Source: Arenicola marina (taxonomy: Eukaryota > Annelida > Polychaeta > Arenicolidae). From it: a DNA stretch of 64,000 bases. The position numbers and the translations under genes are program-made. Every line of letters starts with the position of its first letter. Positions within the stretch are counted from its first letter, which is position 1. Location of the stretch: assembly GCA_964019135.1 (NCBI GenBank), contig OZ025248.1, forward strand, positions 68,454,119 through 68,518,118. The letters are read 5' to 3'. Below are positions 1 through 10,035 of this stretch, one piece after another. A model generated the notes under the pieces. It had not been told where the DNA came from. It saw only the letters and a program-made list of their open reading frames with translations, and made no database searches.

Positions 1-142
1 TGCTGGTAGTCCATCTAAAGACAGACATTACCTATATGTGTTCACAGGTGAGAGCGTTCGTTAAGGTGGCCTAACGTTGTAGACAGGCTAAGCTCACGGG
101 GGATAAAACGCCAACCGGTGACTGTGTGTGACGTTGACCTCC
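1..142. other. 5' flank of globin gene
   Basis: No coding signal is seen here. A weak TATA-like string (ATAAAA, 103-108) lies about 35 bases before the chosen globin ATG. It is too close to the ATG to be convincing, and the promoter may lie outside the window. Confidence 0.3.
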
Positions 143-763
143 ATGGGTTGCACGGTGTCGAGCTCCACGCTAGCAGGCCCGGAGGTGCGGGGGCAGGGCC
201 CGGGAGCCGCCTGGATGTACGTGGCCTCCCCCACCCCGACCCTGGACCTCACCCCTGTGCTGGACCTCCACGAGCGGGAGGAGGTGACACGGACGTGGGG
301 GGTCCTCTCCCAGGACGCCGCCACCGTCGGCAAGAAGATCTTCCTTCGCATGTTCGAGCTGTGCCCGGTCGTCAAGGAGATGTTCCCGTTCCGCCGCGAG
401 TGGGGGGACGCCCTCCTCCGCCACCCTCTCTTCCAGGCGCACGCCCAGCGCTTCATGACCGTCCTCGGCCAGTGCGTGTGCCACCTACCCAGCCTGGAGA
501 GTGCGATGGGCGCCCGCTTGGTGGCGCTGGGGCAGTCCCACATCCGGCACCGTGGCTTCTCGCCGAGGTTCTTCCGCGTCTTCCTCACGGCACTGTTGTC
601 GGTATGGAGGCTAGAGCTGGGCGGCCGCTTCACCCCCGAGTGCCGGGCCGCCTGGACACTCCTGCTCGCCTTCATCACAGACAGACTGCGCCAGGGATAC
701 GAGATCGCCGCCAAGCGGAGACTGCAGACACTACGCATCGGAAACAGGAAACTCACCCTCTAA
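143..763 (+). CDS. Globin, globin X-like, with N-terminal acylation motif
   Basis: A 206-residue heme globin. Seen: an extension of about 43 residues, then the globin fold. CD-region phenylalanines are F81/F83 in EMFPF, the likely distal histidine is H100 (QAHAQRFM), and the likely proximal histidine is H133 (LGQSHIRHRGFSP). A terminal helix covers about 167-186. An ATG 15 bases upstream is in frame, but I start at 143 because the protein then begins MGCTVSSS, an N-myristoylation plus palmitoylation motif, and the ATG sits in CCATGG. Known: MGC starts mark membrane-attached globin X proteins, which are proposed to act in redox protection or signalling rather than oxygen transport. Odd: the whole fold is one uninterrupted exon, although globin genes usually have introns, so it may be an old retrocopy or have lost its introns. 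The tail after the H helix is basic. Confidence 0.92.
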   Translation: MGCTVSSSTLAGPEVRGQGPGAAWMYVASPTPTLDLTPVLDLHEREEVTRTWGVLSQDAATVGKKIFLRMFELCPVVKEMFPFRREWGDALLRHPLFQAHAQRFMTVLGQCVCHLPSLESAMGARLVALGQSHIRHRGFSPRFFRVFLTALLSVWRLELGGRFTPECRAAWTLLLAFITDRLRQGYEIAAKRRLQTLRIGNRKLTL

Positions 764-873
764 ATGCCTGCGGGGGACGGAAGCTCGTGCTGTGGTGATG
801 ATGTACCAGGCACAGTGAGCGCTTTACGGAGAGAAAATCAGATCAGATACTCAAATAGTTGGGGGTCAATATG

Positions 874-1170
874 GTTATCATGGCCACCGGGATCAGGGCA
901 AACAGTTACCATGACAACCGAAATCAGAGCCAACAGTTATCATACGGTAACCAGTCAGGGGCTACAACGTTACCATGGCAACCAGATTGTGGGCCTACAG
1001 ATTTGCCATGGATACAAGGATCAGGGCGAGAGTTACCATGGCTACCGCGGTCCCAGCCTTTCGGTAACGGCCTACCCACCGACATTATGGCTGCTGTGTT
1101 GCCATGGAGTCATGACCGCGCTAGTCGCCGTGGCAACCAGCCTCAAGAAACGATGGGTTCTCGTGGCAAT
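874..1170. promoter_or_regulatory. Cluster of RFX X-box-like motifs
   Basis: About nine variants of the palindrome GTTACCATGGCAAC recur every 26-33 bases, at 874, 905, 936, 969, 1002, 1032, 1098, 1124 and about 1157. The copy at 969-982 matches the X-box consensus exactly. The rest are degenerate. It lies 110-410 bases after the globin stop, so it could be 3' UTR, a downstream enhancer, or a decayed minisatellite whose unit happens to contain the motif. Confidence 0.6.
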
Positions 1171-1320
1171 GGAAGTCATGGTTCTCAAAATAGCTTATTT
1201 AATTTAATATGTTTTGTGATATTACGCTTTGAGATAACTTGATAAAGCCAACAAGGTCACAAACCTTCATGGCATAATGACGCCTGTTTTCATGTGGGTA
1301 TGGGGCAAGAATGAGCCGGA

Positions 1321-1326
1321 AATAAA
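1321..1326 (+). terminator. Candidate polyadenylation signal (globin)
   Basis: AATAAA on the + strand, 558 bases after the globin stop, is the first canonical signal downstream. If it is used, the X-box cluster lies in the 3' UTR. Confidence 0.3.
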
Positions 1327-1339
1327 ATATAGGTATTCC

Positions 1340-4130
1340 AAACTTGCAAATATGTAATTGTATAAAAACTGAAAATATTGGACACATGATACGATGCTAA
1401 CAAGAGCCTCGATCCATGTTATGGCGAGATGCGTTACTGTTGGGTATCGTGGTTTTGGTAACATCGTCATAACGTCATCCACAGGACATTTCCAGAGCTC
1501 TGTCCAAATCCTGCACCAGCAAAACCATTGATGTCTCATGCTGCACAATGTTGCCGAATCACCGTTTCGGTTTATGAGTGTGGCTTATACACCCTTTTCA
1601 ATATTTATGCATGACATCTCTGAACGAGGCTACCACCTTTGAGGCAGTGTCCGTTGAAACAGGGCGCTGAGATAAATTTAGCTTCCACCAGTTTCCCAAA
1701 CATCTGTACAATTGACGGGCAACTTAATTAGGCTTAGTCCATTATCCTTGTAGTAAAGCAAATGTACCTAGAAATACGACATTTCTCCCCGCTGTGAGGG
1801 CGATCATTCGAGCAACCTGGGGCAGCTGCAGATCTATAGGGCGGGGGGTTAGGAGGGTTAATGCAACCCCGACCCCCCACCCCACCCCCCTGGGAACTTG
1901 AGCATACACTGTAAAAGTCGGCTTTTCCGACGAAATATTATGTACATCTTAAAGTGACATTCTGTTGGTACAACCCTCCCCGGTCTCCGGTCGCAACGCC
2001 CCTTGTCAAATGCCTAGATCCGCCCCTGTGGGGGCAGGGGGGCTGAACACCCTCACCCCCCTGCAGTTACGCTTTCGGACAGCTTACTGAAAGTGGACTC
2101 CTTCTTCTAATGCCCCCACCCCTTAAGATAAGATAATAGACCATTTTATTTAAGGTCGGTACAAAGGGTTAACAGGGTAACATAAGCTTTGGCTTTAGGG
2201 CCGCGGTGCGCTGACCGACGCAGTACTGATCATGATAACGTAGGTGAGCGCCCTGGCACTCCACATACAGCGTTATCTATTATCAGGTTGACAAATAACC
2301 CTATTGGTTGACTCACCACACGAGGTTAATTCGCGGAGTCGCGTCGTGCAGCTTGGTTGTGATGAGTAAATTAAACCAGTGGAATGGTCTCAACTGGCTC
2401 CGACATTGGCATTACCTAGTACATTGACCAACTTAGCTAGATATGTTGTTTATTATATGGATATTCTGTTTATTAGATGGATATTTAGTTTATTATAGAC
2501 ACTTATGAGGTCAATGATACAACATACCCACATGACAAATAACACAAATATACCGCTCACATAGCCATCATGGCTTATAATTGACTTCAAATTGCATACA
2601 TAATATTTATCATTTATAATCTCACTCAGTCTATTATTATTATTCGAAAACAAACATGCTACAGGTAGTACACCGCTATAGCTAATAAGAAAATGTGTAA
2701 TTCGATTTAGTACACGACGCAAATAATTTACTACACCACGTTAAATTATCAGGTCGTGTTGTAATTCGATTTACGTCGCGTCCCAATGAGGTGTGTCTTG
2801 TTGTAAATTAAATTACTACACGACGCAATGATTAGTTGCCGTAGGTAGACATTAAAATTAACACACGGCATCCCTATCTATATATATATAAAGGAACGTT
2901 ACCAAGTAACAAGGTTCATGTGTTTATTTCAATAATGTCTATGACGCAATGTCATTTACGCAGACAAACGTTGTCATGACAATAGCGATGAGCCGTTTAT
3001 TTTATCGTACCTTTACCTTTGTGGGCAAAATTGTTGAGTACGTTATGACCATGATTGGCCCAAGCTTCAGTCGAGAATTATTAACATTACCAAGTGATTA
3101 GGTAAGTTCGGCGATAAAAGCAATCACACTACATTAATGTTGAACATATGGCAATACGTATTTATATCATCTAAGGACGAAGCACTGTGGGTACACAATC
3201 ATTGGGTGTGAAGCTGCCATCTTGTTGCAATCCATTTGACCCACTCACATGGTGGTACGCTTCCGGCGTAGTTTTCGACTGGACTGCGGAATAAGAGAGG
3301 ATGTTCCTGACCAATAGCTTTAGGCCTCCTACCCCAACCACAACCTGATTCGAGGTGATCATTCACATGTGTACTCCTTTTTGAAAACCTCGCAAAATCC
3401 TCCAAACTTTTTCTTATATTCATATAACCCAAAAAATTCACATACATTACGTACCTGGGGCCGTATTCATAATCCCCTCGTATATTACGCACGAAAAGTA
3501 TATTTTCCTCTTAGCCTCACCAGCTCTTTGTGGTGGTGCTCTTTATAAGACATTTTCTTCAATATAACTTTAGCATTTCCTTAATTTTTCAGAAAATCCA
3601 ATTCTTGGACTAAAGTCATCTACCATACATTTATTTACTACACGTGTGTTGAGGCCGAAAACGTCCGACTGCCGACAACGTCCTACGTAACTAAGAACAA
3701 ATATATTAACAGTTATATTTGACGGTGCAATCCTGCACAATATGCCGATATGAAACCGCGATACGCTCGTTTTAAAGTTCTTAGGTAGCGATATGCGAGC
3801 AACGTTCAGGTTTCATGAGAAGCTGGGGAGGTGGGGGGGGGGGACGTGTGAGCTTGAGTAACGGTGCGTAACAATTAAGGCACGGAAAAACCGTTAGCAG
3901 CGCTTGACAGCGTTGGCCTATTTGCTTGTTATGGGACTTGTCACACCCTCCGGACTTAGATCTGTCCTACCTATTAAAACAATATATATGCGAGATTGGG
4001 AGGGTATGAAACAAATCTTGGAATATATTTACTCGTTGATGCTCGTGTTGGGCTTGGGCAGAAATCAGTATCCCCCCCCCCCCCCCCATACACACAAATA
4101 CACTTTAAATTATCGAGGTCTAAGATAGAG
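1340..4130. other. Intergenic, no gene recognised
   Basis: Short open frames show no recognisable domain. The motif TACACGACGC recurs near 2711 and 2816, and an inverted relative (GTCGTGT) near 2753 hints at a small decayed inverted-repeat element. A poly-G run lies at about 3833-3843 and a poly-C run at about 4073-4087. Confidence 0.5.
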
Positions 4131-4275
4131 GGACAGAGGGATAAGAGAGGGCTAAGAGAGGGATGAGAGTGACGGATGAGTGAATGAGAGAGGGATACGT
4201 GAGGGAGGGAGGGATAAGGGGGGGGGGAGGGGGTAAGAGAGGGCTAAGTGAGGGAGGGAGGGATGAGAAATGGAT
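4131..4275. repeat. Purine-rich degenerate tandem repeat
   Basis: The + strand is almost all A and G, built of variants of GAGAGGGATAAG and GAGGGAGG. It is a homopurine tract able in principle to form triplex DNA. No coding signal. Confidence 0.7.
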
Positions 4276-4442
4276 TATTGCAGTTAATGCAGGCGTGTCA
4301 TACGTGAGCTATGAACAATTGACCGGGATAAAAGAATCAAAGACAATAACCGAAGTTTGGCAGGATATATGTATCAACAATCAATTAACCGTACATCCGC
4401 ACGGTTACCAGCTTTCTTTTGGGAGAAGAATTCGGGTAAGAA

Positions 4443-4453
4443 TGCGCATGCGC
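4443..4453. promoter_or_regulatory. NRF-1-type palindrome
   Basis: TGCGCATGCGC matches the NRF-1 core. It is isolated; E-boxes follow 200-800 bases later, but no transcription unit is assigned to it. Confidence 0.3.
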
Positions 4454-4796
4454 GACGATGGGATAGCTCAAATTTGAAACATAACATAATAAGATTCATT
4501 AGATAGTTTGCTAAACATTTGCAAGACAGCATTATAATGCTGCGAACTAATTAAGTACTGACATTACTGTTTCACCATCTGGATGTTGTTCTGGAGGCTG
4601 ACAAACTAGTCATGTCCCGTCGCTAACCACATCGTCAGTCACGTGGTCACCGTCCGTGACATACTCAGTGACAAGCTCCCCGCACGATGGCGCTACGCAA
4701 GCTCCGCTTTTACCGCTGCTGTCGGCTGGGGGAAAATTTCAAGATTCGTGAAAACGGTCAAATGAGCTGTAATTTCTTGCAAAATTATAGTTTCCA

Positions 4797-5085
4797 ACAA
4801 TAAAACATAAAAATAACGAGCTTTGCGTATTTAATACAGCAAAACACATCTTATACCCTTTCAAAAGTTATAATTGTGAAAGAACTCTTTCTTTTCATCA
4901 CCTGATTTCATGTGTTATTAGGCTCAGGCTGGGTCCCAGCACTAATTTGTAGAAATGCGCGACGCATTTTTTCTATCCATTTGCGCAGCGCCGCCCAGGC
5001 GAGCGAGTGTGAAAATGCATTCAGGACGTAGGCGAAAACAGAGATATAATGGAGCCCTAGCGGTGTGAGTAGAAGGCAGAGAGTG
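4797..5085. repeat. Interspersed repeat family A, copy 1
   Basis: About 280 bases that recur, diverged, at 50183-50672. Shared landmarks are AATAAAACATAAAAATAACG at the left end, TTTGTAGAAATGCG in the middle, and GAGCCCTAGCGG near the right end. The second copy is split by a SINE. No coding capacity; the element class is unknown, possibly the body of the SINE-2 family. Confidence 0.75.
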
Positions 5086-5104
5086 AATCAGTGAAGCCGC
5101 CAGT

Positions 5105-5273
5105 CACGTGGTCATCGTCAGTGACGTCTTCAGGCGGGTTCTTAAACTCACCCTCCAGTGGAGCTTGTACCGTCCCTTTCTCATGGCCAAAATCGCACCC
5201 GGAACCTCGTGGAGCCTCGTTGAGGCGTACAGTTCGCTCGCCGACCACGTGGCTCACGACTGGTCAGCACGTG
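5105..5273. promoter_or_regulatory. E-box cluster (CACGTG x3)
   Basis: CACGTG occurs at 5105-5110, 5246-5251 and 5268-5273. A fourth copy in the same GTCACGTGGTCA context is at 4640-4645. Such sites bind bHLH-ZIP factors. No adjacent gene is identified, so relevance is uncertain. Confidence 0.3.
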
Positions 5274-5487
5274 ATTTGCATTCATTTGCATATTCAGCGT
5301 GACCTGATTGTGTGCATAGTCAGTGATTCGAGGGAGCCAATCGTTGTGGCCCCGCTATGGAGTCGACCCCTCTTCGCCACCGCTTACCTCCCCCTCCCTC
5401 CCCTATCACACCTCTACCCACCCCCACTCCCGCACCCCCTCCTTCTCCACTGATGCTCTGAGGTGCGCCCCCCCCCCTCCCCTCAAC

Positions 5488-5697
5488 CACTGTAGTGGAA
5501 AAACACCATCTGACCAATGGTCAATAGTTGCCACAGTGCAGCACTTGGTGGTTAGAGGCAGTGGACAAGGGAGAAGGGGTAGGGCGGGATGGCACTGTAG
5601 TGGAAAAACCCCATCTAACCAATGGTCAGTAGTTGCCACCGTGCAGTACTTGGTTGTTAGAGGCAGTGGAGAAGGGAGAGGGGGTAGGGCGGGATGG
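5488..5697. repeat. 105-bp tandem duplication
   Basis: Two adjacent copies with period 105, each starting CACTGTAGTGGAAAAAC and each carrying a CCAATGG motif. The copies differ by a few substitutions. No coding signal. Confidence 0.8.
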
Positions 5698-6650
5698 GGA
5701 GGGGGGCGCCATGTATATATTAGCAGGTATGTATTTACAAGAAGGATATATTCCTCGTACGGTGTACCCAAAGCCTGGCACTGGGTCAATTGGACACTGA
5801 ACCGATGCGAGTGTGGGCGGGAGAGACGAGGGAACAGGGTGGGGGTCAGCGGAAGTAGGTCGTAGTGTGCCGCCCCCATCGCCTCCCACTCCCCCTAGGA
5901 GCCCCCCCCCCCCCTCCCCTCCACACCCCCCGCCCCCTTTGAGCGGCTGACCATTCGCCGCGGGGGCAAGGCCGCCGGGAATCGCTGCTGTTGAGAGGGA
6001 AGGATGTTGCCAGTGACAACCTCATTGACCAGTTATAGGTCATGAAAACACGAACATCATACTAATAACGCGAATAACGATAGTCGTCATGACCCCCCCC
6101 CCCCTCCCCGCTCTCCCTCCCCCCCTCCCTCCTCTCCTTACCTCATCACTCCTAACCCCCCCCCCCCCCATCCCTTAACCTCCCACAGAGAGCTAACCGT
6201 CGAGAGTGGCCACTCAGACAGAACCAACGGACTGGGCCAATCAATGGATAATCCGTCCGTAGACGTTACCAAGGAGACCAGCCGAGACCGCCTACTGAGC
6301 GTGTGCAAGGTGTGGTGGGAAAGGAAGCTGTGGGGGGGGGTGGCGATCTCAGGGTGAAGGTATCATTGGGGTAATGTGAGCGCCCCTCACCCCTCACCCC
6401 TTACCCCTAATATACAGCCCATGTGCCATAAGCGTGCTCGAGGCGACTGACGCAAACGTTCTTTGCCATCCCCAACCCCTGGTGAGACGTGCATAACCAC
6501 CATCACCACTGATGACTGACAGAACAGGCGCCCTCCCCCCCCCCCCCCTCGCTGTTAGTCTAGAACGCAAAGACGGCTGCAAGTTGCGTGTCTGCCCACA
6601 TCACAGACGACACGTATTCACGCTCTGGCCACATGTTACCGTTCCATCAT
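5698..6650. other. Poly-C-rich intergenic stretch
   Basis: Several poly-C runs (about 5907, 6093, 6157 and 6537). Open frames here are low-complexity and match no family. Confidence 0.5.
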
Positions 6651-6850
6651 NNNNNNNNNNNNNNNNNNNNNNNNNNNNNNNNNNNNNNNNNNNNNNNNNN
6701 NNNNNNNNNNNNNNNNNNNNNNNNNNNNNNNNNNNNNNNNNNNNNNNNNNNNNNNNNNNNNNNNNNNNNNNNNNNNNNNNNNNNNNNNNNNNNNNNNNNN
6801 NNNNNNNNNNNNNNNNNNNNNNNNNNNNNNNNNNNNNNNNNNNNNNNNNN
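6651..6850. other. Assembly gap (200 N)
   Basis: Exactly 200 N characters, most likely a placeholder rather than a measured length. Frames crossing it are meaningless. Confidence 1.
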
Positions 6851-7140
6851 ATATCCCATTGTGCTATCAACCCAGATACATCCGCTAACCGAATTCCCTA
6901 TTCTATTTTCTGTCTAGACTTGCGTCTAGTTGGTATCTTGTGGTGGACTTGGCCCGGGCGGTCACCTACTAATTTTGTCGGACCTAGATCTATACGAGAG
7001 AAAAGGACATAAAACAATTAATAGAGCAGGCCTTTAAAACATGGGTTGATTATGGTACAGATATGCTTTGCCTCGATCTGTAATTATGTTGTTGAGCATT
7101 TTAGGATATTCCATAACTGGTTTATTTGTTTGTTTCTTCA

Positions 7141-7361
7141 GGTTGGAAACGGGCAGAGCTCGACGTTTCCGTGGGCGTTATTACCACAAGCAGTGGCGTC
7201 GCCAGAATCAAGACTGGCGTCACAGCCCCCGTGAGGGTTACCAAGCGACGTGGTTGACATGGCAACACGTGATAACCAGCGGCAATCAGACCGCAAGATT
7301 GGTTTGGAAGCGGGCAGGGGGGCTACTTGCCACATGTTGCGTGCGAAGATCCTGTAAATAA
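7141..7361 (+). other. Possible terminal exon of an unrecognised gene
   Basis: A textbook acceptor (T-rich tract ending TTTGTTTCTTCAG at about 7128-7140) is followed by an open frame of about 73 codons to a stop at 7361. The peptide is rich in Arg, Trp and Gln (for example RRFRGRYYHKQWRRQ). I recognise no family, and no upstream donor is assigned because the assembly gap lies just upstream. It may be chance. Confidence 0.2.
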
Positions 7362-8594
7362 CTTTAGCCTTAAGTACGTAGTAGACCATCTTCAGTGGCC
7401 AAACTGGGAAAATGTCACTCTTTTTGGTTAAATATATGGCCTAACATGCAAGTGGATAACCATTCCTACAAATTATCTCAGGTATACTCTATGACATGTC
7501 GTCAACAGGTTAGTTAATCTTCGGTCACAATAATACATGGTTACGAAGATACTAAAGGGCATTAGTTTTGTTTTCGGTAATTAGTTAACACGATGACACT
7601 TACATTACGCATTGGATGACTAGTATTACCGCCTCCTATCATGCGAAGAACAGTAACGTTAGTTATGATGTGCAGTATTCGCTACGCAAAGTGGCAAAGT
7701 GTGTAAATTGTTTTTAGCTTGCATCGGAAGTGCTTGATTTAGCAGCAGGTTTATAATAGAGGTCAGTGGATGGTCAGAACCTGCCAAGCTGTAGGCCCAC
7801 TCAGTGGAGAAGCGTGCTAAAAATGTTGTGAAAGAATCCCCCCCCGCCCCCCTCCCACCACCATTCCACCCCCCCCCCCCCGAACCCCCCCCCCTTCCTT
7901 TCCCCCTTCCACCCACCCTCCCTCCCTCCCTCCCTCCCACCACCCCGCCCCGCCCAGAGATACGGGATATACTGCATACACGGAAAGGCGGAGAGAAGAA
8001 AAATAGAGGAGAGAATTAAGAGACGAGATAGACAGAAAGAAAGAAAGAGCGGAGAATGCCTGCAGTCAGCCGCTGGTTCGGGTCTTTGACCGCGTATTGA
8101 TCTTTGCCCACTAGGTGTACCGTCACCCCTGTGATAGCACCTGGCAGTCGACTTTAGCCCCCCCCCCCCCCCCACCCCCCCTTACACACGGTGCCCGGTC
8201 TCACCAGCGAGTCAACATGGTCTAGTTGCTGGCCTTGGCTCTGTCCTCGGATAACCCCGCTCGTTGGCTCAATCACTGTCAGCTCCCCAAGATTTATGTG
8301 GGCCAAATGTGGACCACTTGCTCTCGCACTCGCTTCGGGGAGCCACTCACTGGCCACGTTACCTTTGAATCCGGAGCTCTCTTCCCTCCAGTGTTGTCAC
8401 ATGCAGCAGAAGGGAGATTCACTGCGACCCGATGATGACCTAGCTATCAGCGTCCCCTGTGTAGAACAATAGGTTGTTGATATCAACCGGCCTGCACCGC
8501 GTTGTGATGTGTACCTGTCAACCTCTGCCCAGCATTTATCCCTGGAAGTGCATAGCTACTTACATGCCATGTTTATACCGTCCTTTAGCCTTAA
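7362..8594. other. Intergenic, no gene recognised
   Basis: Contains pyrimidine-rich tracts at about 7840-7945 and a poly-C run at about 8159-8173. Open frames on either strand are compositional. Confidence 0.5.
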
Positions 8595-9290
8595 TTGTCC
8601 TAGTGTGTATCCGGTTCTGGTACCTCCACACTGTCTATAAGCCTGGAGTATCACCCTTGTCCTAGTGTGTATTCTGATATGGTACGTCCACACTGTAAGC
8701 CTGGAGTACCACCATTATCATAGTGTGTATCCTGTTCTGGTACATCCACACTTTCTATAGACCTAGCTGGAGTACCACCATTGTCCTAGTGTATATCATG
8801 TTATGGTACACGTCCACACTCAATAAGCTTGGAGTACCTCCCTTGTCCTAGTATGTATTCTGATATGGTACGTCCACACTGTAAGCCTGGAGTACCACCA
8901 TTATCATAGTGTGTATCCTGTTTGGTACATCCACACTTTCTATAAGCCTAGCTGGAGTACCACCATTGTCCTAGTGTATATCATGTTATGGTACACGTCC
9001 ACACTCAATAAGCTTGGAGTACCTCCCTTGTCCTAGTATGTATCCTGTTATGGTACATCCACACTGTTTTTAGCCTGGACTGCCACCCTTAAATTGTCCT
9101 AGTGTGTATGCTGTTATGGTACATCCACACTGTCTTTAGCCTGGACTGCCACCCTTAAATTGTCCTAGTGTGTATGCTGTTATGGTACATCCACACTGTT
9201 CTTTAGCCTGGACTGCCACCTTTAAATTGTCCTAGTGTGTATGCTGTTATGGTACATCCACGCTGTCCTTTAGCCTGGAGTGCCACAATT
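8595..9290. repeat. Minisatellite, unit about 60-66 bp, about 11 copies
   Basis: Diverged copies share TCCTAGTGTGTAT, then GGTACATCCACACT, then AGCCTGGAGTACCACC. Unit length varies through small indels, so this is an older array than those further right. The last three copies are more alike than the first. Confidence 0.85.
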
Positions 9291-9449
9291 CGACCGTGTT
9301 GCATCTGTGGGTATCCTAGCTCGTGGCCGTGAATATGTCTTGAAGGAGGTCAACTCGAATACCTTTAGCGTGTTGTGTATACCGCTCTATATTATGACAT
9401 GAGTCTCATGTCCAAAAGCTGCTACCAATAAGATAAGACTTCAAGAGAT

Positions 9450-10015
9450 AAAGTTGCATGTCGAGCTCTTTCCCGCCAAAACTAAAGAGGTAAAAATACT
9501 AATAAGAATCAGTCCTAGAATCATTCAAGACCTATTTGTCTATACTCCACCCATGCCAGACGTGTAAGTTAATGTCCGAGGAACACGACATTGTTATCCG
9601 GTAATGTCGTTTTCCGAGGTCATTAACTTATGTAAAATCCACGTCCTTATGACTCAAAGCCACTACACTACAGAAAAATAATGTCGTGAGAGAACAATAG
9701 CGTGACGTCATCAGTGGATTTTACTGCCAAATAGTGTCTCTTAGCCTTGCCCGTAATATCAATTTACCACAAGTTTTCATTTTAGTGGTAAACTTCATCA
9801 GTTTGTGTGCTTCGCGATGCTTTGGTATAAGTAGCAGTACCGCGACCGAGTTCTGTGGTGTCCCGGGATAGGCACGTTTGCCACACCATAGCCGAAACGG
9901 CGATGTTTATCAGGTTTTTGAATTCATAGAATGAAACAATCGAATTTTCTGCAAATTTTGATATAAATTTCGCCTAGGCTTAGTTTTGGCGGGAAAGAAC
10001 TCGACATGCAACTTT
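9450..10015. mobile_element. MITE-like element with 36-bp terminal inverted repeats
   Basis: The left end (9450-9485) and right end (9980-10015) are reverse complements with one mismatch in 36, containing AAAGTTGCATGTCGAG and CCCGCCAAAACTAA. Imperfect 17-bp direct repeats (15/17) flank it at 9431-9447 and 10017-10033. An internal hairpin lies at 9565-9632. There is no transposase, so it is non-autonomous. The long imperfect flanking repeat is unusual for a target-site duplication. Confidence 0.75.
9565..9632. repeat. Internal hairpin in the inverted-repeat element
   Basis: The arms start TAAGTTAATG and end CATTAACTTA, with nearly 30 bases per arm and a short loop around GTTATCCGG. There are two mismatches or small gaps. 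Confidence 0.7.
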
Positions 10016-10035
10016 AAGATAGGAGTTCAAGAGGC

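Noticed and set aside
94..798. Overlapping GC-rich frames on both strands at the globin
   Set aside because: Shadows of the globin coding sequence; no domain and Arg/Pro-rich composition.
6512..7012. Open frames crossing the N gap
   Set aside because: Their length comes from unknown bases.
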